The notes: generated from the letters alone by a model not told the origin. 64,000 nt of DNA from G963674665 sp963674665 (GCA_963674665.2 CAXXPL010000004.1:496001-560000); one strand, 5' to 3'. Shown: positions 12,201-19,971, counted from the stretch's first letter. Made by a program: numbers and translations.

Positions 12201-12924
12201 GCTGATCCTGATGTCCGAGCTGCCCAGCAACGCCATTCTGGCAAAACACTTCATCGAGGAGTTCGACGGCTTCTCCATCGGCTCCAACGACATGACCCAG
12301 ATGGTTCTGGCCACGGACCGCGACAACTCCAGATTGAGCCATATCTACGACGAGGAGGACCCCGCGGTGATCTGGGCCATCCTGGTGACCATCTTCACGG
12401 GGCAGAAGTTCGGCAAGAAGGTCGGCTTCTGTGGCCAGGGCGTGTCCAACAGCGTGATCCTGCGCGGCCTGGTGGCCATCGCCGGCATCGTCTCCGCATC
12501 TGTCGTGCCCGACACCTATGCCCAGACCAAGCTGGACATGGCCGATGTCGAGGCCCTGAACATCCCGGTGAAGGGGCTGGGGCAGTGGCTGGCGGAGCAA
12601 TTCCTCAAGCGCCTCAAGAAGCTGCTCAAGGATCACAACTACGAACACATCTTGAAGAAATACGAAACCGCGGTCGATCTAATGGACTGGTACGAAGGGG
12701 AACTCGCACGGCTGCACGAACAACTGCGCGAGAACCTCGAGTCGGAGAAGGAAGGCTTCTACCGACAGGAAATGAACCGGTTCAGGGGCACGTTCCACAA
12801 GCCGATCATCTACGCCAACTGGGATTGGAACAACACCGTGGAGGATGCCCTCATGCAGGCCGGGTTCTCGGATTTCGAGGAACAGGCCAAGGCCCTCGAG
12901 GCGCAACGAGCCAAGAATCTGTAG
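9250..12924 (+). CDS. ppsA: Enlarged phosphoenolpyruvate synthase-like protein
   Basis: PEP synthase converts pyruvate, ATP and water to PEP, AMP and phosphate. This protein has about 1224 residues, against about 790 in typical PpsA. After a charged, probably disordered N-terminus (about 1-65) comes an extra alpha-helical region. The ATP-binding domain follows (VAVRSSAAGEDS, GLGEAVVGGMVTPD), then the swivelling phosphohistidine domain (GGDTSHAAITSRELGIPAV, near 557). The PEP/pyruvate barrel (LLRAEFMLGN, GSNDMTQMVLATDRDN, catalytic Cys in GFCGQG near 1060) is interrupted at about 665-875 by a helical insertion and ends with a helical tail. ATG 9250 has a strong AAGGAGGAGG site. It neighbours pyc, consistent with gluconeogenic carbon entry. 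Confidence 0.88.
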   Translation: MAKARNPKTQEQKHKPEKSLENEKHSARGTEDETAKQQEDSSVEAEQTTKSSIEDVKQLVLTGADIMEIGEEAELLVGGKNYNTAIISQVEGIRAPQFRAISSRAFHILLDEAKVNATLIRSVVEKEYNRINWGDAEINKDPEFLQKFVRRLGREVKQETGMRQDQNQVRLRTFVNNVVEGFATSPEGIDQLRKRSILVQVAILSVGLPKEVEKEVRGAYLSICKEAGVEDVPVAVRSSAAGEDSRKKAFAGLQDTYLNVVGENHCVEAYHWDCASAYNLRSMTYRREAILDAIAKAERSGEDSIAQKAKQEWSIENTSLSVCIMRMINPVISGTAFSADTATGCRGTDRKDLVSIDASYGLGEAVVGGMVTPDKFYVFKRDDGTEVVIRQMGFKDKKIVYQPDGGTERVDVPEVQAYQWSLSLAQAEEVAHGVRAISKAYGGIIMDTEFCIDSEDRLWFVQARPETRWNEEFEKHPHTIYMRRLEVDPKALQGTEVIVEGNGASRGAGQGVVKFLRSALELNKVNKGDILAAERTDPDMVPGMRIASAILADVGGDTSHAAITSRELGIPAVIGIQRLEVLRALEGQEITVDGSRGHAYRGLLPLVEMGGEMDVSTLPATRTKVGLILADVGQALFLSRLRNVPDFEVGLLRAEFMLGNIGVHPQALESYDNGTLEKVVKRKIDELDQRLSKLVTDQLAAGTLTLELRLRNYVGVISGLAPELESLTERESSRSTEEVLAIHRELRELDSKLDQYVSRATRRLALIKSSVNLEEHVAAIMGYKDELDSMMGSDPDTLRRKREIEDLTKAQVDRVKDNPVVKETLANIQTMRDEVAQASGLLREMENVRNVPERIREILKTRGHRTGREHYTQTLAQGLALFAMAFYGKDIIYRTTDFKSNEYRNLVGGGLFEWHEDNPMLGYRGVSRNLHDWEIESFKMARGIYGGSNLKLMLPFVRTLEEARSMKRYLEQVHKLKSGVDGLKLILMSELPSNAILAKHFIEEFDGFSIGSNDMTQMVLATDRDNSRLSHIYDEEDPAVIWAILVTIFTGQKFGKKVGFCGQGVSNSVILRGLVAIAGIVSASVVPDTYAQTKLDMADVEALNIPVKGLGQWLAEQFLKRLKKLLKDHNYEHILKKYETAVDLMDWYEGELARLHEQLRENLESEKEGFYRQEMNRFRGTFHKPIIYANWDWNNTVEDALMQAGFSDFEEQAKALEAQRAKNL

Positions 12925-12930
12925 CGCAAC

Positions 12931-12967
12931 GGGGGAAATCGACGGAACCGGTTTCCCCCTTTTTTTT
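12931..12967 (+). terminator. Rho-independent terminator after ppsA
   Basis: The stem GGGGGAAA (12931-12938) / TTTCCCCC (12952-12959) is followed by eight T residues. Confidence 0.9.
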
Positions 12968-13019
12968 CGCTCCCGCGAGATGCGGCCTTTGTCGGTAATT
13001 TGCTTCATCGGGAGGTTCC

Positions 13020-13376
13020 ATGCGTTTTTCCATTGCAGAGGAAGACAACACGACCCTGTTCATATCATTCGAGGGGCGCCTGGATTTTGCCGGGGTGGAA
13101 GCTATCAGCAAGGAATTCAAGGAACTTCTTCAGACAAGGAAAAAAAATGTGGTTCTGGATGCATCCGGAATCACTTTTATTGCATCCATGGGTATGAGCT
13201 TCCTCGTTTCGGCCGCCAAGATGCTTCGTGACGAGGGGTGCGTGATGGTTCTCTTTTCCCCGGAAAAAAAGGTTCGGGATATTTGGCGGATGGCCGCATT
13301 GGAAATGGTCCTGCCCCTTGTCAGGGAGAAAAATCAAGCTCTCGAGATGATAGAGAAATTGAAGGCCGCCCTCTGA
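13020..13376 (+). CDS. STAS-domain protein (anti-sigma factor antagonist type)
   Basis: The 118-residue protein is a single STAS domain of the SpoIIAA/RsbV type. The central strand VVLDASGITFIASMGMSFLV matches the conserved region that carries the phosphorylatable serine, here probably the Ser of ASMGM. In partner-switching systems the unphosphorylated antagonist binds the anti-sigma kinase and frees a sigma factor or another target. The next gene encodes such a kinase-like ATPase, so the two form a pair. A GGGAGG site precedes ATG 13020. The downstream target is not encoded nearby. Confidence 0.85.
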   Translation: MRFSIAEEDNTTLFISFEGRLDFAGVEAISKEFKELLQTRKKNVVLDASGITFIASMGMSFLVSAAKMLRDEGCVMVLFSPEKKVRDIWRMAALEMVLPLVREKNQALEMIEKLKAAL

Positions 13377-13396
13377 TCTTCGCCGGAGACAGGCAA

Positions 13397-13816
13397 TTGA
13401 AAGCAAGAAAGACCCTTCGAATTCCCAACACCTGGGAGGCCCTGACCGCCGCGGTCCAGGAGCTCGACGACTATTTCGATACCCACGACGTGCCGCCCAA
13501 GACGCGCTTCACCGCACATCTCGTGCTCGAGGAGATCGGCAGCAACATCATCAAGTACTCACGCAATCACGAGATGGCTGACTTTTTCAAGCTGTCCATG
13601 GCTCTCGACCCCTTCGACCTGATCATGTCTTTCCAGGACCAGGGTGAGCCCTTTGATGCCACCAAGGGTCCGAAAGTGGACATGAACGCTACCATCGAGG
13701 ACAGCACCATCGGGGGGCGTGGGCTTCTGCTGGTCAAGAACCTGAGTTCCTCCATGCGCTACGAGAGGGTGGGGGACGTGAACGTCCTGGAGGTGCGCCT
13801 CAAGCTGGTTGAATGA
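13397..13816 (+). CDS. RsbW-like anti-sigma regulatory ATPase (HATPase_c_2)
   Basis: The product of about 139 residues is a stand-alone GHKL ATPase domain of the anti-sigma factor serine kinase type. It shows the N-box region VLEEIGSNIIKYS, the G1 box FQDQGEPFD and the GGRGLLLVKNL G2 loop. It should bind and phosphorylate the STAS protein encoded just upstream. TTG 13397 is chosen because GGAG lies nine bases upstream and the protein then begins like family members. The frame extends to 13238, but that would overlap the STAS gene by 139 bases. Its regulatory target is unknown. Confidence 0.82.
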   Translation: MKARKTLRIPNTWEALTAAVQELDDYFDTHDVPPKTRFTAHLVLEEIGSNIIKYSRNHEMADFFKLSMALDPFDLIMSFQDQGEPFDATKGPKVDMNATIEDSTIGGRGLLLVKNLSSSMRYERVGDVNVLEVRLKLVE

Positions 13817-13857
13817 GTGACCTTTCCAAGGCGGTCAAATTTCCATGGCGCGTCAAA

Positions 13858-13903
13858 GAGCACAAGAAAAGGGAGTCTATGAAGACTCCCTTTTCTTGTG
13901 CTC
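13858..13903. terminator. Bidirectional hairpin terminator with 20-bp perfect stem
   Basis: Bases 13858-13877 and 13884-13903 form a perfect 20-bp inverted repeat with a 6-base loop (TATGAA). The stem has A-run and T-run arms, so it can stop transcription from both directions. It lies between the convergent RsbW-like gene and the M23 peptidase gene. Confidence 0.85.
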
Positions 13904-13929
13904 CCAGTGAAGGATATCAAAAGGAAGGG

Positions 13930-13963
13930 CCGGGGAAAGCCTTTTGAATACGGCTTTCCCCGG
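13930..13963 (-). terminator. Hairpin terminator for the M23 peptidase gene
   Basis: CCGGGGAAAGCC (13930-13941) pairs perfectly with GGCTTTCCCCGG (13952-13963) around a 10-base loop, 18 bases beyond the minus-strand stop codon. The following minus-strand bases include a short T-rich run. Confidence 0.7.
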
Positions 13964-13980
13964 GGAATACTTTTCATTGT

Positions 13981-15318
13981 CTATTTGAGGCCCACGTTTT
14001 TGACCACGTCGCCGAAGGTGATCTCCAACCAGTGCTTGTCCCACCATTCCATGGGGTTCACGGGGATGCCGCCGACGATGATGCCGAAGTGCAGGTGATC
14101 TCCGCCGGCCAATCCGGTCACTCCGGTTTTGCCGATGATCTGCCCCCGCTTGACGGCATCTCCCTTGTTCACGTGCATTTCGCTAAGGTGGCCGTAGAGG
14201 CTCTGCAGGCCGAAGCCGTGGTCGATGATCACGACCTTGCCGTAGATGCCCATGACACCGGCGAATACCACGCGGCCGTCGTTGCTCGCCGGAACGTCGT
14301 CATGCTTCACCGAGGCCAGGTCCACTCCGAGGTGTGTCTGTTGATCCACCACACTGTTCTGATAGATGTAGCTCCGTCTGTCACCGAAGGTAGAGCGCGT
14401 GGCCGAGCGGGGCATGCGCAGAAAGCTGCCTTTCCACAGCGCAGTGGGGGATGTGTCCAGAGCCAGGTTGTGCAGAGCGCCCCTGTTGTATTTTCGCAGC
14501 TCGCGGTTGACCTTGAGAAAGCGCTCCAGGTTGCTCATCTGACCTGGAAAATCCTTCTCGAATTCAGGCATTTTGCTGTCCAGGAACGAGTCCGGCAGGT
14601 GGATCTTGTCGTCCTTGAATTTCTGCGGAATGAGGCCGAGGGCCATGTCCTGGCTCGCCACGTTTCCTGCTTCGTCCCTTGCGGTGAGCAGGGGGTGGAA
14701 CGTTTCCTTGTCCATGTAGTAGGGGAAGGTGAAGAAGCATATGTAGGAGCCGTCCTCCTGCCTGTAACCGGGGAAGAAGAGGTCCTTGGCCACCACGCCC
14801 GTCTTTTCTGCGGGCGCGTCAAGGGTGTAGGCCACCGCGGCGGCTCCACCCTGCCGGATGGAGCTGGAGGACTCCCGAATGGACAGTTTCGGGGGCACCG
14901 TGTCCAGGACGTAGGGAACGATCATGCGCCCCAGCATGCCCTGTCCGAAGTTGGCATAGGAGCCGTCCCGGGCCTCCACGATGAGTGTCAGGTCTCCGTC
15001 GTCAAGGGGCGGGGACTGGGGGGGGAGGTCCTTGAGGGTGAATTTTTCCAGCACCGCGTTCGCCGGCTTGGGATAGGTCTTTTCCAGCACCAGCCGTTCG
15101 GTATCCCGTTGCACCACGGAAATGCGCAGGGATTTGACCCCGGAGGAGGGGTCCTTGGCCTCGACCATGAATTCGGTGACTGTGGAAATCATTTCCCGCT
15201 GCGGTGAGATGGTGAGTTCGGGCGCCGTGAGGTCCCGGAACATGAGGAAGAGCACGCCCGCAAGGGCGAGGAGCAACAAGATGAAAAAGAAACCAGCGAA
15301 TTTTCTAGATGCGGCCAT
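13981..15318 (-). CDS. Membrane-anchored M23-family (LytM) peptidase
   Basis: The product of about 445 residues has one N-terminal membrane helix (FAGFFFILLLLALAGVLFLMF), a long beta-rich extracytoplasmic region and a C-terminal LytM domain. That domain carries the zinc motifs HLGVD and HLHFG. Members cut peptide cross-links in peptidoglycan or activate amidases that do, and the intact HxxxD and HxH residues favour an active enzyme. ATG 15318 is preceded by GGAGG; the frame stays open a further 13 codons to 15357. It is transcribed away from the CBS gene lying upstream on the same strand. Confidence 0.88.
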   Translation of the reverse strand: MAASRKFAGFFFILLLLALAGVLFLMFRDLTAPELTISPQREMISTVTEFMVEAKDPSSGVKSLRISVVQRDTERLVLEKTYPKPANAVLEKFTLKDLPPQSPPLDDGDLTLIVEARDGSYANFGQGMLGRMIVPYVLDTVPPKLSIRESSSSIRQGGAAAVAYTLDAPAEKTGVVAKDLFFPGYRQEDGSYICFFTFPYYMDKETFHPLLTARDEAGNVASQDMALGLIPQKFKDDKIHLPDSFLDSKMPEFEKDFPGQMSNLERFLKVNRELRKYNRGALHNLALDTSPTALWKGSFLRMPRSATRSTFGDRRSYIYQNSVVDQQTHLGVDLASVKHDDVPASNDGRVVFAGVMGIYGKVVIIDHGFGLQSLYGHLSEMHVNKGDAVKRGQIIGKTGVTGLAGGDHLHFGIIVGGIPVNPMEWWDKHWLEITFGDVVKNVGLK

Positions 15319-15441
15319 TACGCCTCCGGGTTGGCGTGCGCGTAGTGCGGCACGCACGTCTTGTCGATCGACAGGTTTGTGATTCGATTCCTGCGGCCAC
15401 CCCGGGATGCCGAGCCGTCAGGGCACTCGTCAGGAGGGTGC

Positions 15442-15870
15442 TCAGACTTCGTTCATGGCGTCCATTAAGGTGATGGTCAACTTGAGGAAATCGGCTTCAG
15501 TGATGATACCTACCAGAATGCCGTCCAGAACGACAGGCAGGCAGCCGTACTTGTGGTTCAGCAGGATTTCCGCCGCGTCGCGCAGAACCATGTCCGGGCT
15601 CACGGTGGTGACGTCGGTGCGCATGATCTCCGCCACAGGGATACCGGCGTCTATCTCGTCCTGAACCATCTTGTCCACTTCGGCGAAACGGGAGATACTG
15701 GCCTGAAGGATGTCCCTGTGGGTCATGAGGCCGATAAACGCGTTGCGTTTGTCCACTATGGGAATATGACGTATGCGTGCCAGAGACATCAAGGACCGCG
15801 CGGTCTTGAGCGTGTCGTTGGTCTTGAGAACAAAGAGTTCTTCCGTCATCAGGTCTTTGACTTTCAGCAT
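15442..15870 (-). CDS. CBS-domain pair protein
   Basis: The 142-residue protein consists of two CBS motifs in tandem: DLMTEELFVLKTNDTLKTA at the N-terminus and AEIMRTDVTTVSPDM in the second half, each followed by an IxHIPIVD- or GCLPVV-type strand. Such stand-alone pairs (Bateman modules) usually bind adenosine nucleotides and sense energy state, but the partner is not identifiable here. A GAGGTGAAGC site precedes the ATG. The M23 gene lies 123 bases downstream on the same strand. Confidence 0.85.
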   Translation of the reverse strand: MLKVKDLMTEELFVLKTNDTLKTARSLMSLARIRHIPIVDKRNAFIGLMTHRDILQASISRFAEVDKMVQDEIDAGIPVAEIMRTDVTTVSPDMVLRDAAEILLNHKYGCLPVVLDGILVGIITEADFLKLTITLMDAMNEV

Positions 15871-16209
15871 GCTTCACCTCTGTACTGGATTGTTTGGCAA
15901 GATAGCATCGCCCCAAGTGGCAGGCAAGACCCGTGCGCAATGCTTCATAATACCCGGATGCGAGCCGCTCGGCGCCTGGAATGGATTGACTTGCTCCCTG
16001 AAATTTGTTCATTAAACTCTCTTGTCATTCGTGATATGATGCAGCGGTCCGAAGGGGCTCCGGATTCTCCCCGAGACAGGGCGGGAAGCGTTTCCCTGGT
16101 CCCTTTTCGGGCGCATGGCACAGGGGTGTGTGCAGCTCGTTGCCGCGTCGAAGATTCCATTTTTTACCTTTGTCTGCCCAGCAAAGCATGGCGGCAATCC
16201 GAGGGGTGT
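15871..16209. other. 339-base divergent intergenic region
   Basis: This gap lies between the minus-strand CBS gene and the plus-strand pcm gene and should hold both promoters. A TATGAT at 16034-16039 could be a -10 element for pcm, but no good -35 accompanies it. No RNA gene or repeat was recognised. Confidence 0.3.
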
Positions 16210-16860
16210 GTGCGAATAGACTTGAAACGGAACAGAGAGCGCATGCTGCGCGAGCAGGTCGTTTCACGGGGCGTAAGCAACGAAACCGTGCTGGCGGCCA
16301 TGCGCAAGGTGCCGCGTCATCTCTTTGTGCAGGAGGCCCTGGCCGCCCAGGCGTATGAGGATCATCCCCTGCCCATTGGTTTTGGACAGACCATCTCCCA
16401 ACCATACATTGTCGCCTGGATGACCGAGCTGCTGGAGCCGGATCCGGAGGCGGAGCTGCGGGTTCTGGAAATCGGCACCGGTTCGGGGTATCAGGCCGCG
16501 ATCCTGGCCGAGACGGGCATGGAGGTCTACACCGTGGAGCGGATCCGCGAACTCTACATGCAGACGCGAAAGCGCCTTTACGACCTCAAATATTTCAGGA
16601 TCCGTTGCAAACTGGACGATGGTACCATGGGCTGGAAGGACGAGGCTCCCTTTGATCGGATAATAGTTACGGCGGGTGGGCCCACCGTGCCGGAACCCCT
16701 GCTGGAGCAGCTTGCCGATCCGGGCATCCTGGTCATCCCCGTGGGCACCTCAAGAAGGCAGCAGACCCTTATCAAGGCGCACAAGGAAAATGGCCGCGTG
16801 ACCCAGGAGCGTCTTGGCGGCGTGGCTTTTGTTGACCTCGTGGGAAACCACGGATGGTAA
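16210..16860 (+). CDS. pcm: Protein-L-isoaspartate O-methyltransferase
   Basis: The enzyme (about 216 residues) uses S-adenosylmethionine to methylate isoaspartyl residues in aged proteins and so starts their repair. The Pcm signatures are clear: MRKVPRHLFV, the substrate loop IGFGQTISQPYIVAWM, SAM motif I VLEIGTGSGYQAA (near residue 85) and DRIIVTAGGP. GTG 16210 gives the usual Pcm N-terminus (RIDLKRNRERML); TTG 16222 and ATG 16243 are alternatives. The membrane protein gene starts 30 bases downstream. Confidence 0.9.
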   Translation: MRIDLKRNRERMLREQVVSRGVSNETVLAAMRKVPRHLFVQEALAAQAYEDHPLPIGFGQTISQPYIVAWMTELLEPDPEAELRVLEIGTGSGYQAAILAETGMEVYTVERIRELYMQTRKRLYDLKYFRIRCKLDDGTMGWKDEAPFDRIIVTAGGPTVPEPLLEQLADPGILVIPVGTSRRQQTLIKAHKENGRVTQERLGGVAFVDLVGNHGW

Positions 16861-16890
16861 TGCCGGTCCGGCAAATCATTGGATGACACC

Positions 16891-17478
16891 ATGAAATTCA
16901 TCAAATCCTGTATGGACCGGCTGTGGCGCATGGCCGACAGCAGAGGCGCGGTCAACGTCCTGGCCATTGTCTCGTTCACCGAGTCCATTTTTTTTCCGGT
17001 CCCCCCCGACCTTCTGCTCATTCCCATGGCGTTGGCCAACAGAAAGCGTGCCTTCCGGCTGGCTGCATACTGTCTGCTGTTTTCCCTGCTCGGAGGGCTG
17101 CTGGGGTACCTGATCGGGTACTACTTCATGGAGCTCATCGGCATGCCCATTGTCCGTTTCTACGGGTTGGTCGAGAAATACGCCCTGGTCCAGGAATGGT
17201 ATGAACGCTACAGCGCCTGGGCCGTGGCCGTGGCCGGCCTCACCCCCATCCCGTACAAGCTCTGCACCCTGACAGCCGGTGCGTTCAAGATCAACCTGTT
17301 CATCTTCTTCATGGCGTCCACGTTGAGCCGGGGCGTACGGTTCTTCACCATTGCCGGACTTATCTATCTGTTTGGGGAAAAGGTCAGGTTTTTTTTGGAA
17401 AAACGTTTCGATCTTGTGCTCATCGTCACCATGGTCCTGGTTGTCTTGGGATTTGTGGCCGTCAAGATGATCCATTGA
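16891..17478 (+). CDS. YqaA-type DedA-family membrane protein
   Basis: The protein of about 195 residues has several hydrophobic helices and the conserved core of the DedA/VTT superfamily. FTESIFFPVPPDLLLIPMA is the first re-entrant region, followed by GLLGYLIGYY and the proline-containing stretch GLTPIPYKLCTLTAG. Relatives include flippase-like proteins for polyprenyl phosphates and phospholipids; the exact substrate of YqaA members is not established. ATG 16891 is taken as the start with GGATG just upstream, and an in-frame TTG lies at 16879. It sits between pcm and mrp and appears co-transcribed with them. Confidence 0.85.
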   Translation: MKFIKSCMDRLWRMADSRGAVNVLAIVSFTESIFFPVPPDLLLIPMALANRKRAFRLAAYCLLFSLLGGLLGYLIGYYFMELIGMPIVRFYGLVEKYALVQEWYERYSAWAVAVAGLTPIPYKLCTLTAGAFKINLFIFFMASTLSRGVRFFTIAGLIYLFGEKVRFFLEKRFDLVLIVTMVLVVLGFVAVKMIH

Positions 17479-17506
17479 GCAAATTCAATATAGCGAGGTT
17501 ATGAAT

Positions 17507-18397
17507 ATGAGTGATTCCTGCAGCTCTTGTGGCGGTCAGAGCAAGGGCCCAGAAGAAAAGAGCGCCGGAACCCTTCTGCAAGACCAGCTGATCACCGCGG
17601 CTCTACAGAAGATCCATTACAAGATTTTCGTCATGAGCGGAAAGGGGGGCGTGGGCAAGAGCTCCGTGGCCGTCAACATCGCCGCGGCCCTGAGCACCAA
17701 GGGATACCGCGTCGGCCTCATGGATGTGGACATCCATGGCCCCAGCGTGCCCCGCCTGTTGGGGCTCACCGGCCCCATGGAAGGGGGCAGGGCCAACACC
17801 ATCGAACCCAAGCGATTCAACGACAACCTCTTCGTGGTGTCCATGGATTCCCTGCTCAAGGATCAGGACCAGGCCGTGCTCTGGCGCGGCCCCATGAAGC
17901 ACTCGGCCATTCGACAGTTCATCGCCGACGTGAATTGGGGTGAGCTGGATTTCCTGGTCATTGACTCCCCTCCGGGCACGGGTGACGAACATATGACGGT
18001 CCTCAAGACAATTCCCGAGGCCCTGTGTGTGATAGTGACCACTCCGCAGGAAATTTCCCTTGCCGATGTGCGCAAGACCATAAATTTCTTGCAATACGCG
18101 CAGGCCAACGTTCTCGGGGTGGTGGAGAACATGAGCGGACTCATTTGCCCGCATTGTCATGAGGAAATTTCTTTGTTCAAAAAAGGCGGCGGCATGGAGC
18201 TTGCAAAAAAATACGGGTTGGATTTTCTGGGAGCTGTGCCGCTGGATCCCGCCACGGTCGTAGCCGGCGATGTCGGACAACCCATTGTTCTTCTGGAGGA
18301 GGACACGCCGGCCAAAATGGCCTTGCTCGAGGTAGCGGGGCGTGTGGCCAAAGGGGCGGAAAACAGTCTTGAAGCGGCGGTCAGCATGAATTCCTGA
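17507..18397 (+). CDS. mrp: Mrp/NBP35-family P-loop ATPase (Fe-S carrier)
   Basis: About 296 residues. The deviant Walker A GKGGVGKSS (near residue 46), the Walker B stretch FLVIDSPPGTGDEH and a C-terminal CPHC motif (in LICPHCHEE) identify an Mrp/NBP35 ATPase, a family that binds and hands on Fe-S clusters. An extra N-terminal CSSCGG pair may bind a further metal cluster. Two in-frame ATGs, 17501 and 17507, lie after GCGAGG; 17507 has the better spacing. The gene is 28 bases after the YqaA-like gene. Confidence 0.9.
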   Translation: MSDSCSSCGGQSKGPEEKSAGTLLQDQLITAALQKIHYKIFVMSGKGGVGKSSVAVNIAAALSTKGYRVGLMDVDIHGPSVPRLLGLTGPMEGGRANTIEPKRFNDNLFVVSMDSLLKDQDQAVLWRGPMKHSAIRQFIADVNWGELDFLVIDSPPGTGDEHMTVLKTIPEALCVIVTTPQEISLADVRKTINFLQYAQANVLGVVENMSGLICPHCHEEISLFKKGGGMELAKKYGLDFLGAVPLDPATVVAGDVGQPIVLLEEDTPAKMALLEVAGRVAKGAENSLEAAVSMNS

Positions 18398-18440
18398 ACG
18401 CGGCCGATACAGGCCGCAAACACGGGAGGGTGGTTTGGTC

Positions 18441-19040
18441 ATGCTCATTGCGCGCATTCTTCCGCGATTGCTGCTCGTTTGTGGCCTGTGTCTCGTCTGG
18501 AGTGTTGCCTGGTCAGCCGAGTCGGTGATTTATTATCGACAGGACAGGTCCGGCACCTTTCATTTTTCCAACAGGCATTCGGCAACGTCCAAGGGCTTTC
18601 ATGTCTATATGGCCTTCAGGGACATTATCAGGCATCATCCTGGACTGTCGCGTGATAAAGTCATACAATTGGCAAAGAGGCATGGACGGCGTTTCGGCAT
18701 CGACCCTCGTCTGGTCCAGGCGGTCATCGAGGTGGAGTCCGGATATCGCGTGGACGCCGTCTCCTCGGCCGGCGCCGAGGGGCTGATGCAGATCATGCCT
18801 GCCACCCAGAAGGAGCTGGGTGTTCGAGATTCCTTTGACCCCAATGACAACATCAGGGCCGGGGTGCTGTATCTCAAGCGGATGCTCGACCGGTTCGGGG
18901 ATGTGTCGCTGGCTCTCGCCGCATACAACGCCGGACCATCTCATGTGGACAAGTACAAAGGTATACCGCCGTTCCCGGAAACCAAGGCCTATGTGAAAAA
19001 GGTATTAGGCAGATATAGGAGTATGAAGGCAAAATCGTGA
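18441..19040 (+). CDS. Lytic transglycosylase (SLT domain), secreted
   Basis: The product of about 199 residues starts with a signal peptide (hydrophobic core LPRLLLVCGLCLVWSVAW, likely cut after WSA). It ends with a soluble lytic transglycosylase domain that cleaves the glycan strands of peptidoglycan without water. Diagnostic motifs are the catalytic Glu in VIEVESGY (near residue 99), GLMQIMPAT, and LALAAYNAGPSHV. An N-terminal segment IYYRQDRSGTFHFSN resembles the short DUF4124-like stretch seen in many such enzymes. A GGGAGGG site lies ten bases before ATG 18441; TTG 18435 is an alternative start. Confidence 0.9.
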   Translation: MLIARILPRLLLVCGLCLVWSVAWSAESVIYYRQDRSGTFHFSNRHSATSKGFHVYMAFRDIIRHHPGLSRDKVIQLAKRHGRRFGIDPRLVQAVIEVESGYRVDAVSSAGAEGLMQIMPATQKELGVRDSFDPNDNIRAGVLYLKRMLDRFGDVSLALAAYNAGPSHVDKYKGIPPFPETKAYVKKVLGRYRSMKAKS

Positions 19041-19621
19041 AGCTCAACCTGGCGGACAAGATAACTTTGAGCCGCATTGCAGTCGTGCCTGTGCTGGTAT
19101 TGCTGTTGTATTTTCCCAGCCGCACGACATGCGCTCTGGCTATGGTTTTGTTCATCATTGCCTGCCTCACGGACATGGTGGACGGTTTTGTTGCCCGCAA
19201 ATACAACCTCGTCAGCAACTTCGGAAAATTCCTCGATCCTCTTGCCGACAAGATCCTGATCAGTTCGGTACTTGTCATGCTTGTGCATCTTCGCGATGCC
19301 CAGGGGTACTCCTGGGCGCCCGCCTGGGTCGTCATCGCAATTATCGGCAGGGAACTGCTGGTCACCGGCCTGCGGGCCCTGGCCGTGGAGCAGGGTATGA
19401 TCATGGCTGCGGACCGTTTCGGGAAGATCAAGACCATCCTGCAGATCATCGCAATCTGCCCCTTACTGCTCCATTACCCCCTTCTTGGGTTGAACATTTC
19501 CCTCCTGGGTCAGATAATGCTTTACATTGCCTTGGTTATGACAGTATTTTCAGGAGGGAACTACCTCTATAACTATTTGAGGAGCAATGTGCGCGGAATG
19601 AACAACCGCGACCAAGCTTGA
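19037..19621 (+). CDS. pgsA: CDP-diacylglycerol--glycerol-3-phosphate 3-phosphatidyltransferase
   Basis: This 194-residue integral membrane enzyme makes phosphatidylglycerol phosphate, the first step to phosphatidylglycerol and cardiolipin. The CDP-alcohol phosphotransferase signature is complete: DGFVARKYNLVSNFGKFLD followed by PLADK, with the four acidic metal ligands in place. GRELLVTGLRALA is also typical of PgsA. The GTG start overlaps the stop codon of the transglycosylase gene by four bases, so translation is probably coupled. Confidence 0.92.
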   Translation: MKLNLADKITLSRIAVVPVLVLLLYFPSRTTCALAMVLFIIACLTDMVDGFVARKYNLVSNFGKFLDPLADKILISSVLVMLVHLRDAQGYSWAPAWVVIAIIGRELLVTGLRALAVEQGMIMAADRFGKIKTILQIIAICPLLLHYPLLGLNISLLGQIMLYIALVMTVFSGGNYLYNYLRSNVRGMNNRDQA

Positions 19622-19689
19622 ATCCGGATGCCGGACGCGGAGAGCTCCTCAATGGCGCGGCCGTGGTCGGACCTGGAGGCTGGGTCGAC

Positions 19690-19968
19690 ATGCGAGATGA
19701 CGACATGATCAATTTGCAATTTCGCCTCAAGAACTGCCTACAGACCATTCTCGAACTCGAGCCCGACATCGAGCGCCTCGAGTTGGGGCACGTGTTGCTC
19801 AAGGAGTATTCGGTTCTCAGGTCGTTCATTGAAAAATTGGATCAGGTCGTTCTGGAAGAGGAGGATGTTTGTCGCATTGAACGTGCAACGGCAAATTTTC
19901 TGGAAGAGCTCAAACTTCCGCTCTCCTTCATGCAAAAAGAGACCCCTAAACGCCAGATGATGCAATAA
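19690..19968 (+). CDS. Small protein of unknown function between pgsA and ftsB-like gene
   Basis: The product of about 92 residues is not a family I recognise. It looks soluble and helical, rich in Leu and Glu, with alternating charged stretches such as LKNCLQTILELEPDIERLEL. ATG 19690 is chosen because GGAGG lies ten bases upstream; the frame runs back to a TTG at 19618 that overlaps the pgsA stop. It is followed after only three bases by the FtsB-like gene, so it is co-translated with an envelope-biogenesis group. Confidence 0.6.
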   Translation: MRDDDMINLQFRLKNCLQTILELEPDIERLELGHVLLKEYSVLRSFIEKLDQVVLEEEDVCRIERATANFLEELKLPLSFMQKETPKRQMMQ

Positions 19969-19971
19969 TCC

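Noticed and set aside
9703..12648. Long open frame on the minus strand across ppsA
   Set aside because: It is the antisense shadow of a GC-biased gene and has no known domain.
15553..16209. Extended N-terminus for pcm
   Set aside because: It would overlap the CBS gene on the other strand and has no methyltransferase motif.
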